Shown here: in pieces, positions 41,740 through 51,479 of the stretch
How positions within the stretch are numbered: the stretch's first letter is position 1
Layout: every line of letters starts with the position of its first letter
From: Ruminococcus sp.
GTDB taxonomy: Bacteria > Bacillota > Clostridia > Oscillospirales > Ruminococcaceae
NCBI GenBank assembly: GCA_015066815.1
Contig: SVNR01000002.1
Coordinates: 1 to 64,000, forward strand
Length of the DNA: 64,000 nt
Reading direction: 5' to 3'
Notes under the pieces: model-generated
The model's database searches: none
What the model saw: the letters and a program-made list of their open reading frames with translations, nothing else
What the model was told of the DNA's origin: nothing
Made by a program: the position numbers and the translations under genes

Positions 41740-44220
41740 ATGAAAAACAATAAAAGCTTCTCCGATGACTATATCGATAAGCCTGTAGACGAGATCGATG
41801 ACACCGGATACGTTCAGGATGATATCAACAATAACACTGAGTCAGAAAAATCAAATGACCTGCCTGATGGTACACACAGCTTCGGAAAACGGTTCAGAGA
41901 AAGAATGGCCGACATAAAAGAAGAGATTTCCGAACAGTACAGGGAAAACATTGATGACTTTGCAAAAGACAGAAAAAACAAAAAGCTTCGCAGACAAAGA
42001 GAGTTTTACGGAGGCGATCCTCCGAAGTCAAAAAAAGTCCGTAATGTATATATAGGAATTTTTGCTGTCAAAAAACTCTTTTCCATTATCGGAACAACTG
42101 TTTTTTCGCTTTTTCTTATTTTTATACTTACCGGCACAATAGTCGGAACTGCTGTTGCGGTTTATCTTCTTGATTTTATGGATCAGATGCCGGGCGTTGT
42201 TCTTTCGGAGTTTAAACAGAACTTCGGCTCATACATCTATACCATGAATAAGGAAACCGAAGAGTATGAGCTTGTATACAAGGCAACAACATCATCACAT
42301 GAAATAAGGATCCCTACAAACCTTGCAGAGCTTCCTGATCATGTAAAGTTTGCTTTTGTATGTATAGAGGACGAGCGTTTTTATTCTCACGAGGGTGTTG
42401 ACTTCAAGAGAACATCCGGCGCTATTATTAACCTCGCACTCAACACCCTCGGCATAGAGCGTGATATATACGGTGGTTCCACTATAACACAGCAGCTCAT
42501 CAAGAACGTAACACGGGACGATGCAAAGACGTGGGATCGTAAGATGCGTGAGATCTTTACTGCAATGAAGTTCGAAAAGAACTACACCAAGGATGATATA
42601 CTCAGTGCCTACCTCAACGAGATCTACTTCAGCGAGATAGACGACTACCAGATGTACGGTATAGAAGCTGCTTCCATAGGCTACTTCGGAAAAACAGCTT
42701 CTGAGCTTACTATAGCTGAAGCTGCTGTTCTCGCAGCTATTCCGAAGGCTCCGAATGATTACAATCCTACTATCGACTTTGAACTTAACACCAAGAGAAA
42801 AAACACATGTCTCTACAAGATGTTCGAGCTTGGTGTTATATCGGCAGACCAGTACGAAGAAGCTGTTGCACAGCCTATCCTCCTTACAACAATGCCCGGA
42901 TTCAAAGAAAAGAACCCTGATTATATAAAGCTTACCGAGAGTGATGACGACTTCCGGAATCCTGAGGTAACCTCATGGCCTGTAGATACAGCAATAAACG
43001 AGTTTGCTGAATACCTCATGGAGGTACACGGACTCGAACGTATCGAAGAAGGCAGAAGCATGTTCAACAGCGGCGGATATAAGCTTTATCTTTCGGCAGA
43101 TATGGAGCTTCAGGCACATCTTGACAATAAGTTCAGTACCTGGTATCACTTCCCGGAAGCACTTTCTGATGCAGATCCGGATACATACTCTGAGGATGAG
43201 CGCAGAGTTCAGGCTGCTCTTGCCGTAATGGACTACGAAGGTCATATACTCGGAGTTGCCGGACAGATAGGTCCTAAAACGATAAGCCTCGGATTGAACC
43301 GGGCTACCTCAAGTCATCGTCAGCCCGGTTCAACAATAAAGCCTGTTACCACATACGGCTATGCACTCGAAAACGATCTTATCACATGGTCAAGTCACTT
43401 CTATGACATACCGCTTGCAGCAGGCGTTGCAGCAGAGGAAGAATGGCCTATGAACTATACCGGATACCCATCAAAGGGATACTACCCTGTTGACTACTTC
43501 CTCAAGAAATCTCTCAACACGCTCCCTGCACAGATAGTAAACACATACGGCAAGCAGGCGGTGTTTGACTTTGCTACCCAGAAGCTTCACCTTGACCTTG
43601 ATCCTACAATGGACCTTAACTACTCTCCTCTCTGCGTAGGCGGTACAAGTCATGGCCCCACAATGGTAAACCTTGCAAACGCTTATATGCCTTACGGAAA
43701 CGGCGGCTTATACTACAAGGCAAGTATCATAAACAAGGCTGTTGACGTAAAAACAGGCGAAACCATAATAGATAACGAAAACAGACAAGGCGAACAGGCA
43801 GTTTCCGAAGATACCGCATATATCATGAACAAGCTTCTCCGCAAGGTAATAACAGAAGGTACAGGTACAGCAGCTCAGCTCTCTAATGTACCGATTGCCG
43901 GAAAAACAGGTACAACAGAAAACTGGCGTGATATCACGTTCGTAGGTCTTACTCCCGATACTGTTTCGGCTCTCTGGATAGGCTATGACTACGGAATGAA
44001 CCAAGAGGCGATTATAAACTCAAATTCCGCAGAGATATGGAGAGATGTATACGGCTACTACGCAAATAATCATGTTATAAAGGAAGAATTCCCTGATTGT
44101 GAAACAGTTATAAAGAACGCAAGATACTGCTCATACTCAGGCAAGATAGCAACCTCCGGATGTCCGGGTGGAAACCACGGCTACTACAAATCAACAGATG
44201 TATACTGTAATGTGCACTGA
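41740..44220 (+). CDS. Class A penicillin-binding protein, copy 3
   Basis: Peptidoglycan synthase of 826 residues and a very close paralogue of the preceding gene: same tail, membrane helix (FAVKKLFSIIGTTVFSLF), GT51 motifs (EDERFYSHEGVDF, GGSTITQQLIKN) and transpeptidase motifs (QPGSTIKP, SLN, KTGTTENWRD). DNA identity is almost complete over long stretches (for example 42001-42180 against 39361-39540), while the N-terminal tail has a deletion of about 20 residues and the GT/TP linker and C-terminus carry clustered changes. ATG with AAAAGGAAGG upstream. Likely a recent tandem duplication kept similar by gene conversion. Confidence 0.93.
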   Translation: MKNNKSFSDDYIDKPVDEIDDTGYVQDDINNNTESEKSNDLPDGTHSFGKRFRERMADIKEEISEQYRENIDDFAKDRKNKKLRRQREFYGGDPPKSKKVRNVYIGIFAVKKLFSIIGTTVFSLFLIFILTGTIVGTAVAVYLLDFMDQMPGVVLSEFKQNFGSYIYTMNKETEEYELVYKATTSSHEIRIPTNLAELPDHVKFAFVCIEDERFYSHEGVDFKRTSGAIINLALNTLGIERDIYGGSTITQQLIKNVTRDDAKTWDRKMREIFTAMKFEKNYTKDDILSAYLNEIYFSEIDDYQMYGIEAASIGYFGKTASELTIAEAAVLAAIPKAPNDYNPTIDFELNTKRKNTCLYKMFELGVISADQYEEAVAQPILLTTMPGFKEKNPDYIKLTESDDDFRNPEVTSWPVDTAINEFAEYLMEVHGLERIEEGRSMFNSGGYKLYLSADMELQAHLDNKFSTWYHFPEALSDADPDTYSEDERRVQAALAVMDYEGHILGVAGQIGPKTISLGLNRATSSHRQPGSTIKPVTTYGYALENDLITWSSHFYDIPLAAGVAAEEEWPMNYTGYPSKGYYPVDYFLKKSLNTLPAQIVNTYGKQAVFDFATQKLHLDLDPTMDLNYSPLCVGGTSHGPTMVNLANAYMPYGNGGLYYKASIINKAVDVKTGETIIDNENRQGEQAVSEDTAYIMNKLLRKVITEGTGTAAQLSNVPIAGKTGTTENWRDITFVGLTPDTVSALWIGYDYGMNQEAIINSNSAEIWRDVYGYYANNHVIKEEFPDCETVIKNARYCSYSGKIATSGCPGGNHGYYKSTDVYCNVH

Positions 44221-44302
44221 CAGAAAAACTCTATGATTATTACTCCCCTGCACATACGATAACTATGAAAGCTTAGTGCATACCGGCTAATAACAAATGA
44301 AA

Positions 44303-44341
44303 AAACAGCACAGAGTCGTTCAGGTTCTGTGTTGTTTTTAT
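44303..44341 (+). terminator. Terminator after PBP copy 3
   Basis: AACAGCACAGA pairs with TCTGTGTTGTT (one G-T) and is followed by TTTA; degenerate copy of the hairpin at 41640. Confidence 0.65.
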
Positions 44342-44349
44342 GTATTCTT

Positions 44350-44384
44350 ATCCCTGTCCTAATCACCGGACAGGGATTTTTTTA
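44350..44384 (+). terminator. Second terminator after the PBP array
   Basis: ATCCCTGTCC and GGACAGGGAT followed by T7. Together with the preceding hairpin it isolates the PBP array from the methyltransferase gene. The 402-base gap 44221-44622 holds these two hairpins and one promoter. Confidence 0.85.
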
Positions 44385-44525
44385 CTTCATAACTTAAGTC
44401 CGAGTAAACAATGACAGATACGCTAAGTTCTTCGTTACAAATCATATTCAATTATGTGGGATACACTAATTATGACCATAAAATTAATAAAGTTTTAACA
44501 ATTTTAAATTTTTTTACAAAACCCC

Positions 44526-44554
44526 TTAACAAACATCATCACATATGATATAAT
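44526..44554 (+). promoter_or_regulatory. Promoter for the methyltransferase gene
   Basis: TTAACA (44526-44531), 17-base spacer, TATAAT (44549-44554). Confidence 0.7.
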
Positions 44555-44622
44555 AGTTGTATATGTTTACGAAAACAAATGCATATTCAACCATTATTTT
44601 TTTACTGTAAGGACGTGTTTTT

Positions 44623-45738
44623 TTGGATAAGTTCAGACTATCCTGCCCTTGTCATTTTGGTCTTGAAAGCGTACTCAGCTTTGAGGCAAAAAAAATCGGC
44701 GCAGAAAACGTAAAGGCCGATAACGGACGTGTTACCTTCGAGGGCGACTTCAATATCATCGCAAGAGCAAATCTCTGCCTGTCTACAGCCGAAAGAGTAC
44801 TTATAGAGCTTGCAGAGTTCAAGGCATATACTTTTGAAGAGCTTTTTCAGGGAGTAAAAAAAATCCCGCTCGAAGATTTTATAGGGAAAACCGAAGCATT
44901 TCCTGTAAAGGGATATTCTCTTAATTCAACTCTTCGCAGCATACCTGACTGTCAGGCTATCATAAAAAAAGCCGCAGCAGAACGTCTTATGGGAAAGTAC
45001 GGAGTAAACTGGCTTGAGGAGAGTGGCGCTGTACACCAGATACAGTTCGGCATCATGAAGGATACCGTTACCATATATCTTGATACAAGCGGAGCAGGAC
45101 TTCACAAACGCGGCTACAGAAGAAACTCAAACCTTGCCCCTATCAAAGAAACTCTTGCCGCAGGCATAATCGACCTTGCACATGTACGTGACAACAGCTT
45201 TGTATGCGATCCTTTCTGTGGAAGCGGCACGTTTCTCATAGAATCCGCCTTCAAGGCGCTTAACATCGCACCGGGACTCAACAGACGATTTGCCGCTGAA
45301 AAGTGGGGAATGTCTGATGAAAAGATATGGTCTGATGAAAGAAAGCGTGCGATCTCTCTTGTAAAGAGAGACGTTGATTTTCACGGCATAGGGTTTGATA
45401 TTGACGAGGAATGCATCACACTATCAAACGACAATATAAAAAAAGCAGGCATAACCTCAAAGCTGTCAGCAAGCCGGGCTGATATCAGAAGCTTTGACGA
45501 TATCGAAAATGCCGTTGTTATATGCAACCCGCCTTACGGCGAACGTATGCTTGAGCTTAAACAGGCTGAAGAGCTGTACAGGATCATGGGAAGAAAATTT
45601 TCAAAAGACAAAGGGAACACATACTATATCATTTCACCACATGAGAGCTTTGAAACATTTTTCGGCAGACCTGCCGACAAGAGAAGAAAGCTCTACAACG
45701 GAATGATAAAGTGTCAGCTTTTTATGTACTTCAGATAA
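44623..45738 (+). CDS. THUMP-domain RNA methyltransferase, RlmL/YpsC type
   Basis: Cytoplasmic methyltransferase of 371 residues. N-terminal THUMP RNA-binding domain (about 40-155), then a Rossmann-type domain with the SAM motif VCDPFCGSGTFLIESA and the catalytic CNPPYGERM, characteristic of N2-guanine methyltransferases such as RlmL that modify 23S rRNA. Length fits the B. subtilis YpsC type rather than the longer fused E. coli enzyme. The start is TTG at 44623 with AAGGACGTG upstream. Single-gene unit with its own promoter. Confidence 0.9.
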   Translation: MDKFRLSCPCHFGLESVLSFEAKKIGAENVKADNGRVTFEGDFNIIARANLCLSTAERVLIELAEFKAYTFEELFQGVKKIPLEDFIGKTEAFPVKGYSLNSTLRSIPDCQAIIKKAAAERLMGKYGVNWLEESGAVHQIQFGIMKDTVTIYLDTSGAGLHKRGYRRNSNLAPIKETLAAGIIDLAHVRDNSFVCDPFCGSGTFLIESAFKALNIAPGLNRRFAAEKWGMSDEKIWSDERKRAISLVKRDVDFHGIGFDIDEECITLSNDNIKKAGITSKLSASRADIRSFDDIENAVVICNPPYGERMLELKQAEELYRIMGRKFSKDKGNTYYIISPHESFETFFGRPADKRRKLYNGMIKCQLFMYFR

Positions 45739-45926
45739 ACGCCCGACATACACTTATGTGTTCTTGCTGTAATTTATTGACACCGAAAATCTCACTGCTT
45801 AAAAATATTTTACAGTAAATTTTTCATAAAAAAATCAGACTGTTATTATTGTGATATCATAAGAATAATATACAATATAAACAGCTTGCAACGGAAAACA
45901 ATAAATTAGTTTTAGGAGAACAAAAC

Positions 45927-48245
45927 ATGAGCGAATCAAGACTGAATATAGGTCTTTATGTAAGTAATCTTGTCGATATGTCGGTTCATTCCGTATGTAC
46001 AGGAGCTGCTGCCGCAGCAAAGGATCTCAACGCAAATCTTATAATCTTTCCCGGAATGCATCTTAACGGCGACTACAACGATCCGCTTAAGTCTCCGTAT
46101 TATTATCAGTACAACACGATATACGATCTTGGCGGAAAAGAAAACCTTGACTACCTGATGATAATGACCGGAGTAATCGGAAACACACTCGCCGACCAGG
46201 AGGTAGAAAAGTTCTTAAAAAGATTTTCTGATACTCCTGTTCTTACAATATCCTCAGAGCATCCCGGATACAGTTCAATAAGGTTTGATAATGAAAAAGG
46301 TCTCAAAAAAGCCATAAACCATCTTATACACAAGCACAACTGCCGCAAGATAGCTTTTGTAAGCGGCTCTGCCCACAATGCTGACTCAGCCAAGAGGCTT
46401 GCTGTATATCACGATACGCTTCTTGAAAACGGTCTGCCGATAGACCACAACATGATAGTATACGGAGATTTTTCCGAATACAGCGATGATGTTGTTTCAG
46501 AGCTTATCCGCAACAATCCGCAGATAGACGCAATATGCTTTGCAAACGACGAAATGGCAAAGGGCGGTTATCGTGTTCTTAAGAACTCAAAGTACATCGT
46601 AGGTAAAAACATATCCGTTATAGGCTTTGATAACTCAGCTACATCAATGAATCTCTATCCCCTGCTTACCACAGTAAACGCAGACAACTACGATCTGGGA
46701 TACACTGCTGTATCAATGATACCTGATATGCTTTCATCAGACGAGGTAAGGCATATAACCATACCCACAAGTCTTATCGTAAGAAATTCATGCGGCTGCA
46801 AAAACTCGTCATATGATAAGCTGAGCTATGTTTTCTCCGACACAAAGCTCAGCAGAGCTCAGCTGGCAGCTTTTTCTGTTGAAGACTATATGAACTATAT
46901 CTTTAACGAAAAGGACTCCCTCAGATACAGACATCATTTTTCAGATGCTGAGTTTGACAGAATACTTCTTGCTTTCTCAAACTTTTTTGAGATAATCTTT
47001 GACTATGACGCTTTTATAAAACCCAAGCACTATAAAAAAGCTGTTCAGAACGCTGTTGCCGATATTATATCAACAGATATACTCTCAGTAATGCCTGTAG
47101 ATACTCTTTTCAATATCATAGATACAGTTTACTGCAGAATCACAAGCAGCGGTTCTTATTCGGATGAGCTTGGCTTTATCTTTGCTCAGATATACAGAGA
47201 GTTTTCAACATACAAAAGAACAACTGACCGTTCTGAGATAAGATCTATACTTTTTAATGACTCCACGATAAACTACATCGTCAACGACGTTATAGTCACC
47301 GGTGAAACTACAGATCAGGCTCTGTATCCGGTGATGAAAAGACTTCATTCTCTCGGTATATCAAGAAGCTATATGTTTCTTTTTGACAAGCCTGCAAGAC
47401 ATACGGAAAACGCAGTCTTTACGCCTCCTGAAAACTGCTTCCTCAAGTTTTCTCAGGAGCACGAAGACATAAAATACTTCGGAAACAGTATATCCATAAA
47501 GTCGGACAAAGTAATCGACAACACCTATGTTCTTAAAGATACACCTACAACTCTCATAATAAGCCCGCTCTTTTCAAACGAAGAAATATACGGCCTGCTT
47601 GTATGTGACATGAAACCTGAGCTGTACCGTTATCTTAACAAAATAGCTCTTCAGATAAGCACTGCTCTCAAGTATCATTCAACACTCAACAACTGGCAGA
47701 TGCTTCTTGCAAACGAAAAGGAAAACAGCAGAAACTTTGAACAGATATCAAAGCACGACGAGCTTACAGGCGTTTTCAACCGAAGAGGTTACTTTGACAA
47801 CGCACAGGCTATTATCAGTAACCCTGCCAACGCAGAAAAGAACGCAATAGTTGTTTTTGCAGATATGGATAACCTGAAAATAATAAACGACCGCTTCGGT
47901 CATGAGGACGGAGATTATGCTATCAAGAGCATGGCAGAGATACTGAACCGCTCCTTCCGTACTACCGATATCATCGGCAGAATAGGCGGAGATGAGTTCG
48001 CAGTTTTCGCCCTTCTCGGTCATTCAGAAAACATAAACAAGATAACAAACCGTATTGCGGATATAACTGAAAAGTTTAACGACAGCTGCACGAAACCTTA
48101 CTACATTCATATGAGTATAGGTATATACACCTTCAAATGCAGCGACAAAATACAGCTTTCTGAAATCCTCGAAAAAGCCGACGAGCTTCTCTATAATCAG
48201 AAACGCAACAAAAAGAAAACTATTCTGAAAAACGAAAAAATCTGA
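45927..48245 (+). CDS. Diguanylate cyclase with LacI-type ligand-binding domain
   Basis: Protein of 772 residues that joins a periplasmic-binding-protein-like sensor of the LacI/GalR type (about 5-290: IGLYVSNLVDMSV, FVSGSAHNADSAKRL, FANDEMAKGGYRVL, VIGFDNSATSMNLYPLLTTV) to a middle region of about 300 residues and a GGDEF domain (about 605-765). The GGDEF signature is intact and preceded by RTTD five residues upstream, an inhibitory I-site, so it should make c-di-GMP with product inhibition. There is no signal peptide and no membrane helix, so the sensor would bind a cytoplasmic ligand, plausibly a sugar. It lacks the usual LacI DNA-binding helix. ATG with TTAGGAG upstream. Confidence 0.9.
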   Translation: MSESRLNIGLYVSNLVDMSVHSVCTGAAAAAKDLNANLIIFPGMHLNGDYNDPLKSPYYYQYNTIYDLGGKENLDYLMIMTGVIGNTLADQEVEKFLKRFSDTPVLTISSEHPGYSSIRFDNEKGLKKAINHLIHKHNCRKIAFVSGSAHNADSAKRLAVYHDTLLENGLPIDHNMIVYGDFSEYSDDVVSELIRNNPQIDAICFANDEMAKGGYRVLKNSKYIVGKNISVIGFDNSATSMNLYPLLTTVNADNYDLGYTAVSMIPDMLSSDEVRHITIPTSLIVRNSCGCKNSSYDKLSYVFSDTKLSRAQLAAFSVEDYMNYIFNEKDSLRYRHHFSDAEFDRILLAFSNFFEIIFDYDAFIKPKHYKKAVQNAVADIISTDILSVMPVDTLFNIIDTVYCRITSSGSYSDELGFIFAQIYREFSTYKRTTDRSEIRSILFNDSTINYIVNDVIVTGETTDQALYPVMKRLHSLGISRSYMFLFDKPARHTENAVFTPPENCFLKFSQEHEDIKYFGNSISIKSDKVIDNTYVLKDTPTTLIISPLFSNEEIYGLLVCDMKPELYRYLNKIALQISTALKYHSTLNNWQMLLANEKENSRNFEQISKHDELTGVFNRRGYFDNAQAIISNPANAEKNAIVVFADMDNLKIINDRFGHEDGDYAIKSMAEILNRSFRTTDIIGRIGGDEFAVFALLGHSENINKITNRIADITEKFNDSCTKPYYIHMSIGIYTFKCSDKIQLSEILEKADELLYNQKRNKKKTILKNEKI

Positions 48246-48253
48246 TTTTTTTT

Positions 48254-48292
48254 GATCCCGATGAAGCTGCTTCTTTCGGGATCTTATTTTTT
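48254..48292 (+). terminator. Terminator after the GGDEF gene
   Basis: GATCCCGA pairs with TCGGGATC around a 14-base loop, followed by TTATTTTTT. Confidence 0.8.
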
Positions 48293-48420
48293 CAGATAAA
48301 GTACTCCCCGTTTTTCTTATTATTCTTCAAAAACTTTCTTTTCCTTTTCAATTTTAGTCAATTGCAACATATTTTTACGGATTTTTCATGTAGTTGCTTT
48401 GAATATAATCATTTTTTGTA

Positions 48421-48450
48421 TTGACAATAAACCTCAAAATATTATATAAT
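48421..48450 (+). promoter_or_regulatory. Promoter for the zinc-ribbon/SH3 gene
   Basis: TTGACA (48421-48426), 18-base spacer, TATAAT (48445-48450). Confidence 0.65.
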
Positions 48451-48542
48451 AAAATATATAAAACTTTTTACAAACGATTTATATCAGACAAAACATACAT
48501 GGTCAGAATTTTCAAAAAAATCTAATACACAGGTGATAAAAA

Positions 48543-49548
48543 ATGAAAAAACTTTGTAAAAACTGCGGAGCAAAAATACCCAAAAAAGCCGACACATGCA
48601 AAAAGTGCGGTGAACCTTACGAATACATAGATCTTGAGCTTGACCAGGAAACAAAAAAAGCCCTTGCTGTACGCAAACCATCTTACGTTATCAACGTATG
48701 CGTTATACTTCTTGCAGTGCTTGTTTTTGCGTATTCACTTTTACTTATTTATTTTAAATTCACAGGAGGCAAAGACGATAAGAAACAATCCTTTGTTTCT
48801 GACAGCTCTGTTACGGACATCACTGACAGCAGCACACCTGAGGATGATATTTCTTCACAGGTTCACTACAACGCAATTGATTTTATAGGACAGACCTTCG
48901 GAGAAGTAAAAAAAGTTCTCGGCGAACAGTATAGCTTAAAAGTATCCGATACAACAACACTTGTTTCATATATAAACTTCGGTAACACTGAGTACAGCAG
49001 ATCAAAACCCTACTGATGAATCTGTCATCACAAAGGTTATCGTAACCGGCAATGCTCATATAACACCTGTAGCTTCATGCGATATGACATACGACGAACT
49101 CAAAATAGTTCTTGCGTTTACAAAGCCGGCTCCGGAGCTTAATCAGTCAGATGCTTTTTATTATGTAAGCAAGATGTTTGAAAACGACAATTGTCAGATG
49201 CACGCTGACTTCAAGTTTGATAACGATTCTACTGACAAGGCACCGCTTGAAGTAATCATCTACAGCGCAGACACAGCACAGTCCAAGGTCATCGGTATAG
49301 TTTCCGGCCTTGACGAAGGAAGCTCTCTTAACGTGCGCAGTGATGCTTATTATGATGCGGAAGCACTTACCCAGATATATGAAGGCGATGAGGTAGAAAT
49401 AATAAACGAAATCAATTCAGGTGATGTGGACTGGTATGAGATTATTACCAAGGACAACATAAAAGGCTTCTCTGTAGCTGAGTTCATAGAAAAAAAATCA
49501 GACACAGATAATCAGGCTGCAGTTACAACTACAGCAGACGCAAACTAA
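48543..49548 (+). pseudogene. Zinc-ribbon, membrane-anchored SH3 protein, split by a frameshift
   Basis: Two ORFs (48543-49016 and 49084-49548) read as one gene. The first has a zinc ribbon (CKNCGAKIPKKADTCKKCG), one membrane helix (about 50-75) and part of an extracytoplasmic domain ending at INFGNTEYSRSKPY-stop. The second frame is open through the junction: ADQNPTDESVITKVIVTG joins directly to MTYDELKIVL and ends with a bacterial SH3 domain (SSLNVRSDAYYD, WYEIITKDNIKGFSVAEFIEK). A one-base loss (or two-base gain) near 48990-49003 explains this. It could be an assembly error, a true mutation or phase variation. The intact protein, about 334 residues, would be a cell-envelope protein; promoter and terminator flank the pair. 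Confidence 0.75.
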
Positions 49549-49580
49549 ACCGCGTTTCTGAACAGGATTTATTTCAAAAA

Positions 49581-49627
49581 GGCATATAACATATTTTCTG
49601 CCGGAAGTGTTATATGTCTTTTTTTAT
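49581..49627 (+). terminator. Terminator after the zinc-ribbon/SH3 gene
   Basis: GGCATATAACA pairs with TGTTATATGTC (one G-T) followed by T7. Confidence 0.8.
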
Positions 49628-49690
49628 CACCTGCACACCGGCTGATATTAAAAATAATTTTTTCACTTATTATATAGTAAACGCAGAATA
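49628..49690. repeat. Dispersed intergenic repeat, copy F
   Basis: CACCTGCACACCGGCTGATATTA (degenerate core) and CACTTATTATATAGTAAACGCAGA; in the leader of the HSP90-like gene. Confidence 0.5.
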
Positions 49691-49723
49691 GATTTTAAAG
49701 AATACAGAAGGAATTACAGCAAT

Positions 49724-51475
49724 ATGGAAGAATATGTTTTTAACGTGAATCTGAAAGGCATGCTCGACATCCTTTCTAACCATCTTTACAGCACTCCAAA
49801 GGTATTTATCAGAGAGCTTCTTCAGAACTCAGTTGACGCAATAAACCTCAGAAGATCATACGAGAGCTTTGAAGACCCGCGAATAGACATAATAATAGAA
49901 GAAAACAAATCACTGACCTTCAGAGATAACGGAAGCGGTCTTACCGAAGAAGAGATCCACAAGTTCATATCGGTCATAGGACAGTCATCAAAACGTGACA
50001 GCAGAATGTCTTTTATAGGACGCTTCGGCATAGGTATACTTTCTTGTTTTATGGTCACACCCGAAATAACCCTCAGAACACGTTCATACAAGACTCCTGA
50101 CAAGGTATACGAATGGCATGGCTTTACAGACGGAAAATATACAGTAAGCGAAATATCCGATGACATGAAGACGGGCACCGAAATATATATAAAGCCTTCG
50201 CCTTCTTCTGAAAGCCTGTTCTCCTTTTCAGATATTCTCGGAACCGTCAGATACTACGGACTCCCTGTACAGTACCCCATATATGTAACCAGAGGAAATT
50301 TTTCTGCACGTGCAAATCCGCTTTTCAACAAGACAAGCACCAGCGACCGTGAGAACGTACTGTCCATGGGAAGACACATATTCGGAACAGACTTTGATTT
50401 TCTTGATTATATTCCGCTTGAATCTGAAAGCGGTCTTTTCAGCGGTGTGGCATATATACTCCCCTTTACTGTTTCGGCAGCATCTGTACGTAAACACCGA
50501 ATATACCTTAAAAACATACTTCTGACAGAGGACGGCGCTTCTATTCTTCCTGAGTGGGCTTTTTTTCTGAAATGCTTCTTCAACACAGACAAGCTCAGCG
50601 CGACTGCGTCAAGAGAGGACTTTTACAGAAACGAGCTTCTTGATACAGCTAAAAAAGAAATATCACAGTGTATCTCATCGTATCTCGAAAGAATCTCGAT
50701 ACAGAACCCGACTCTGCTTGCCCGCATAGTATCACTTCATGGACTTGCACTGAAATCAGTCGCTGCAGAAAACGAACGCCTTTTTAAGATTTTTATGCCA
50801 TACTTCAACTTTGAAACAAGCTTTGGCATCAGAAAAGGAAAAATGCTGATGAACTACGACTACAGTATTTTTTATACTACGGACTCCGAAACCTTCCGTC
50901 AGCTAAAGCCCGTTTTCTGCGAAAAGGATGAGCTGCTCGTAAACTGCGGTCTTGTGTACGACAAGGAGCTAATATCCATGCTCGAAAAGCTTAATCTTGC
51001 TCATACTGAAGCAATAAACACAAACCTTCTTAACACCATGCTTGAAGATCCGGACGAAACTGATGATTTGTTTTTTCTATGGCTTGTTGCAACAAAAGCT
51101 CTCGAACAGTATGACTGCAGCGTATGCATAAAAAACTTCAGTCCGTCACAGCTCTCTGCACTCTACACAACTAACTCTGACGGCGAAATCAGTAAAGAAA
51201 TCGAAAAAACAAAACAAAATTCCGACGAGATCTTTCTTAATATGCTCGATTCTCTTGGTGAAGAACTGCTTTACATATCTCCTGCCATGCTGTACCTTAA
51301 CGCCGGCAATTCAATAATCACAAAGCTTTCGCACCTTGACAATCCGGAAAAAATCCAGACTTTTGTACGCATCCTGTACTTCAACGCTCTCATAACCGGC
51401 GGCTTTCCTGTTTCAGGAAGCGACCTCTCGATAGCTAACGAAGATCTTATAAAACTGATAGAATGGGGATTATAA
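49724..51475 (+). CDS. HSP90-family ATPase (HtpG-like, divergent)
   Basis: Cytoplasmic protein of 583 residues with an HSP90-type GHKL ATPase domain at the N-terminus: FIRELLQNSVDAI (Glu and Asn of the ATP site), FRDNGSGLTEEEI, IGQSSKRDS and GRFGIGILSCFMV. The middle domain is recognisable from ILPEWAFFLKCFFNTDKLSATASREDF, equivalent to the HtpG segment with the conserved SRE arginine. The last 200 residues do not look like the HtpG dimerisation domain. Such short HSP90-like proteins are found in some Firmicutes and Actinobacteria beside a companion gene; here one follows after 4 bases. Chaperone activity is plausible but the clients and role are unknown. Confidence 0.85.
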   Translation: MEEYVFNVNLKGMLDILSNHLYSTPKVFIRELLQNSVDAINLRRSYESFEDPRIDIIIEENKSLTFRDNGSGLTEEEIHKFISVIGQSSKRDSRMSFIGRFGIGILSCFMVTPEITLRTRSYKTPDKVYEWHGFTDGKYTVSEISDDMKTGTEIYIKPSPSSESLFSFSDILGTVRYYGLPVQYPIYVTRGNFSARANPLFNKTSTSDRENVLSMGRHIFGTDFDFLDYIPLESESGLFSGVAYILPFTVSAASVRKHRIYLKNILLTEDGASILPEWAFFLKCFFNTDKLSATASREDFYRNELLDTAKKEISQCISSYLERISIQNPTLLARIVSLHGLALKSVAAENERLFKIFMPYFNFETSFGIRKGKMLMNYDYSIFYTTDSETFRQLKPVFCEKDELLVNCGLVYDKELISMLEKLNLAHTEAINTNLLNTMLEDPDETDDLFFLWLVATKALEQYDCSVCIKNFSPSQLSALYTTNSDGEISKEIEKTKQNSDEIFLNMLDSLGEELLYISPAMLYLNAGNSIITKLSHLDNPEKIQTFVRILYFNALITGGFPVSGSDLSIANEDLIKLIEWGL

Positions 51476-51479
51476 AAAA

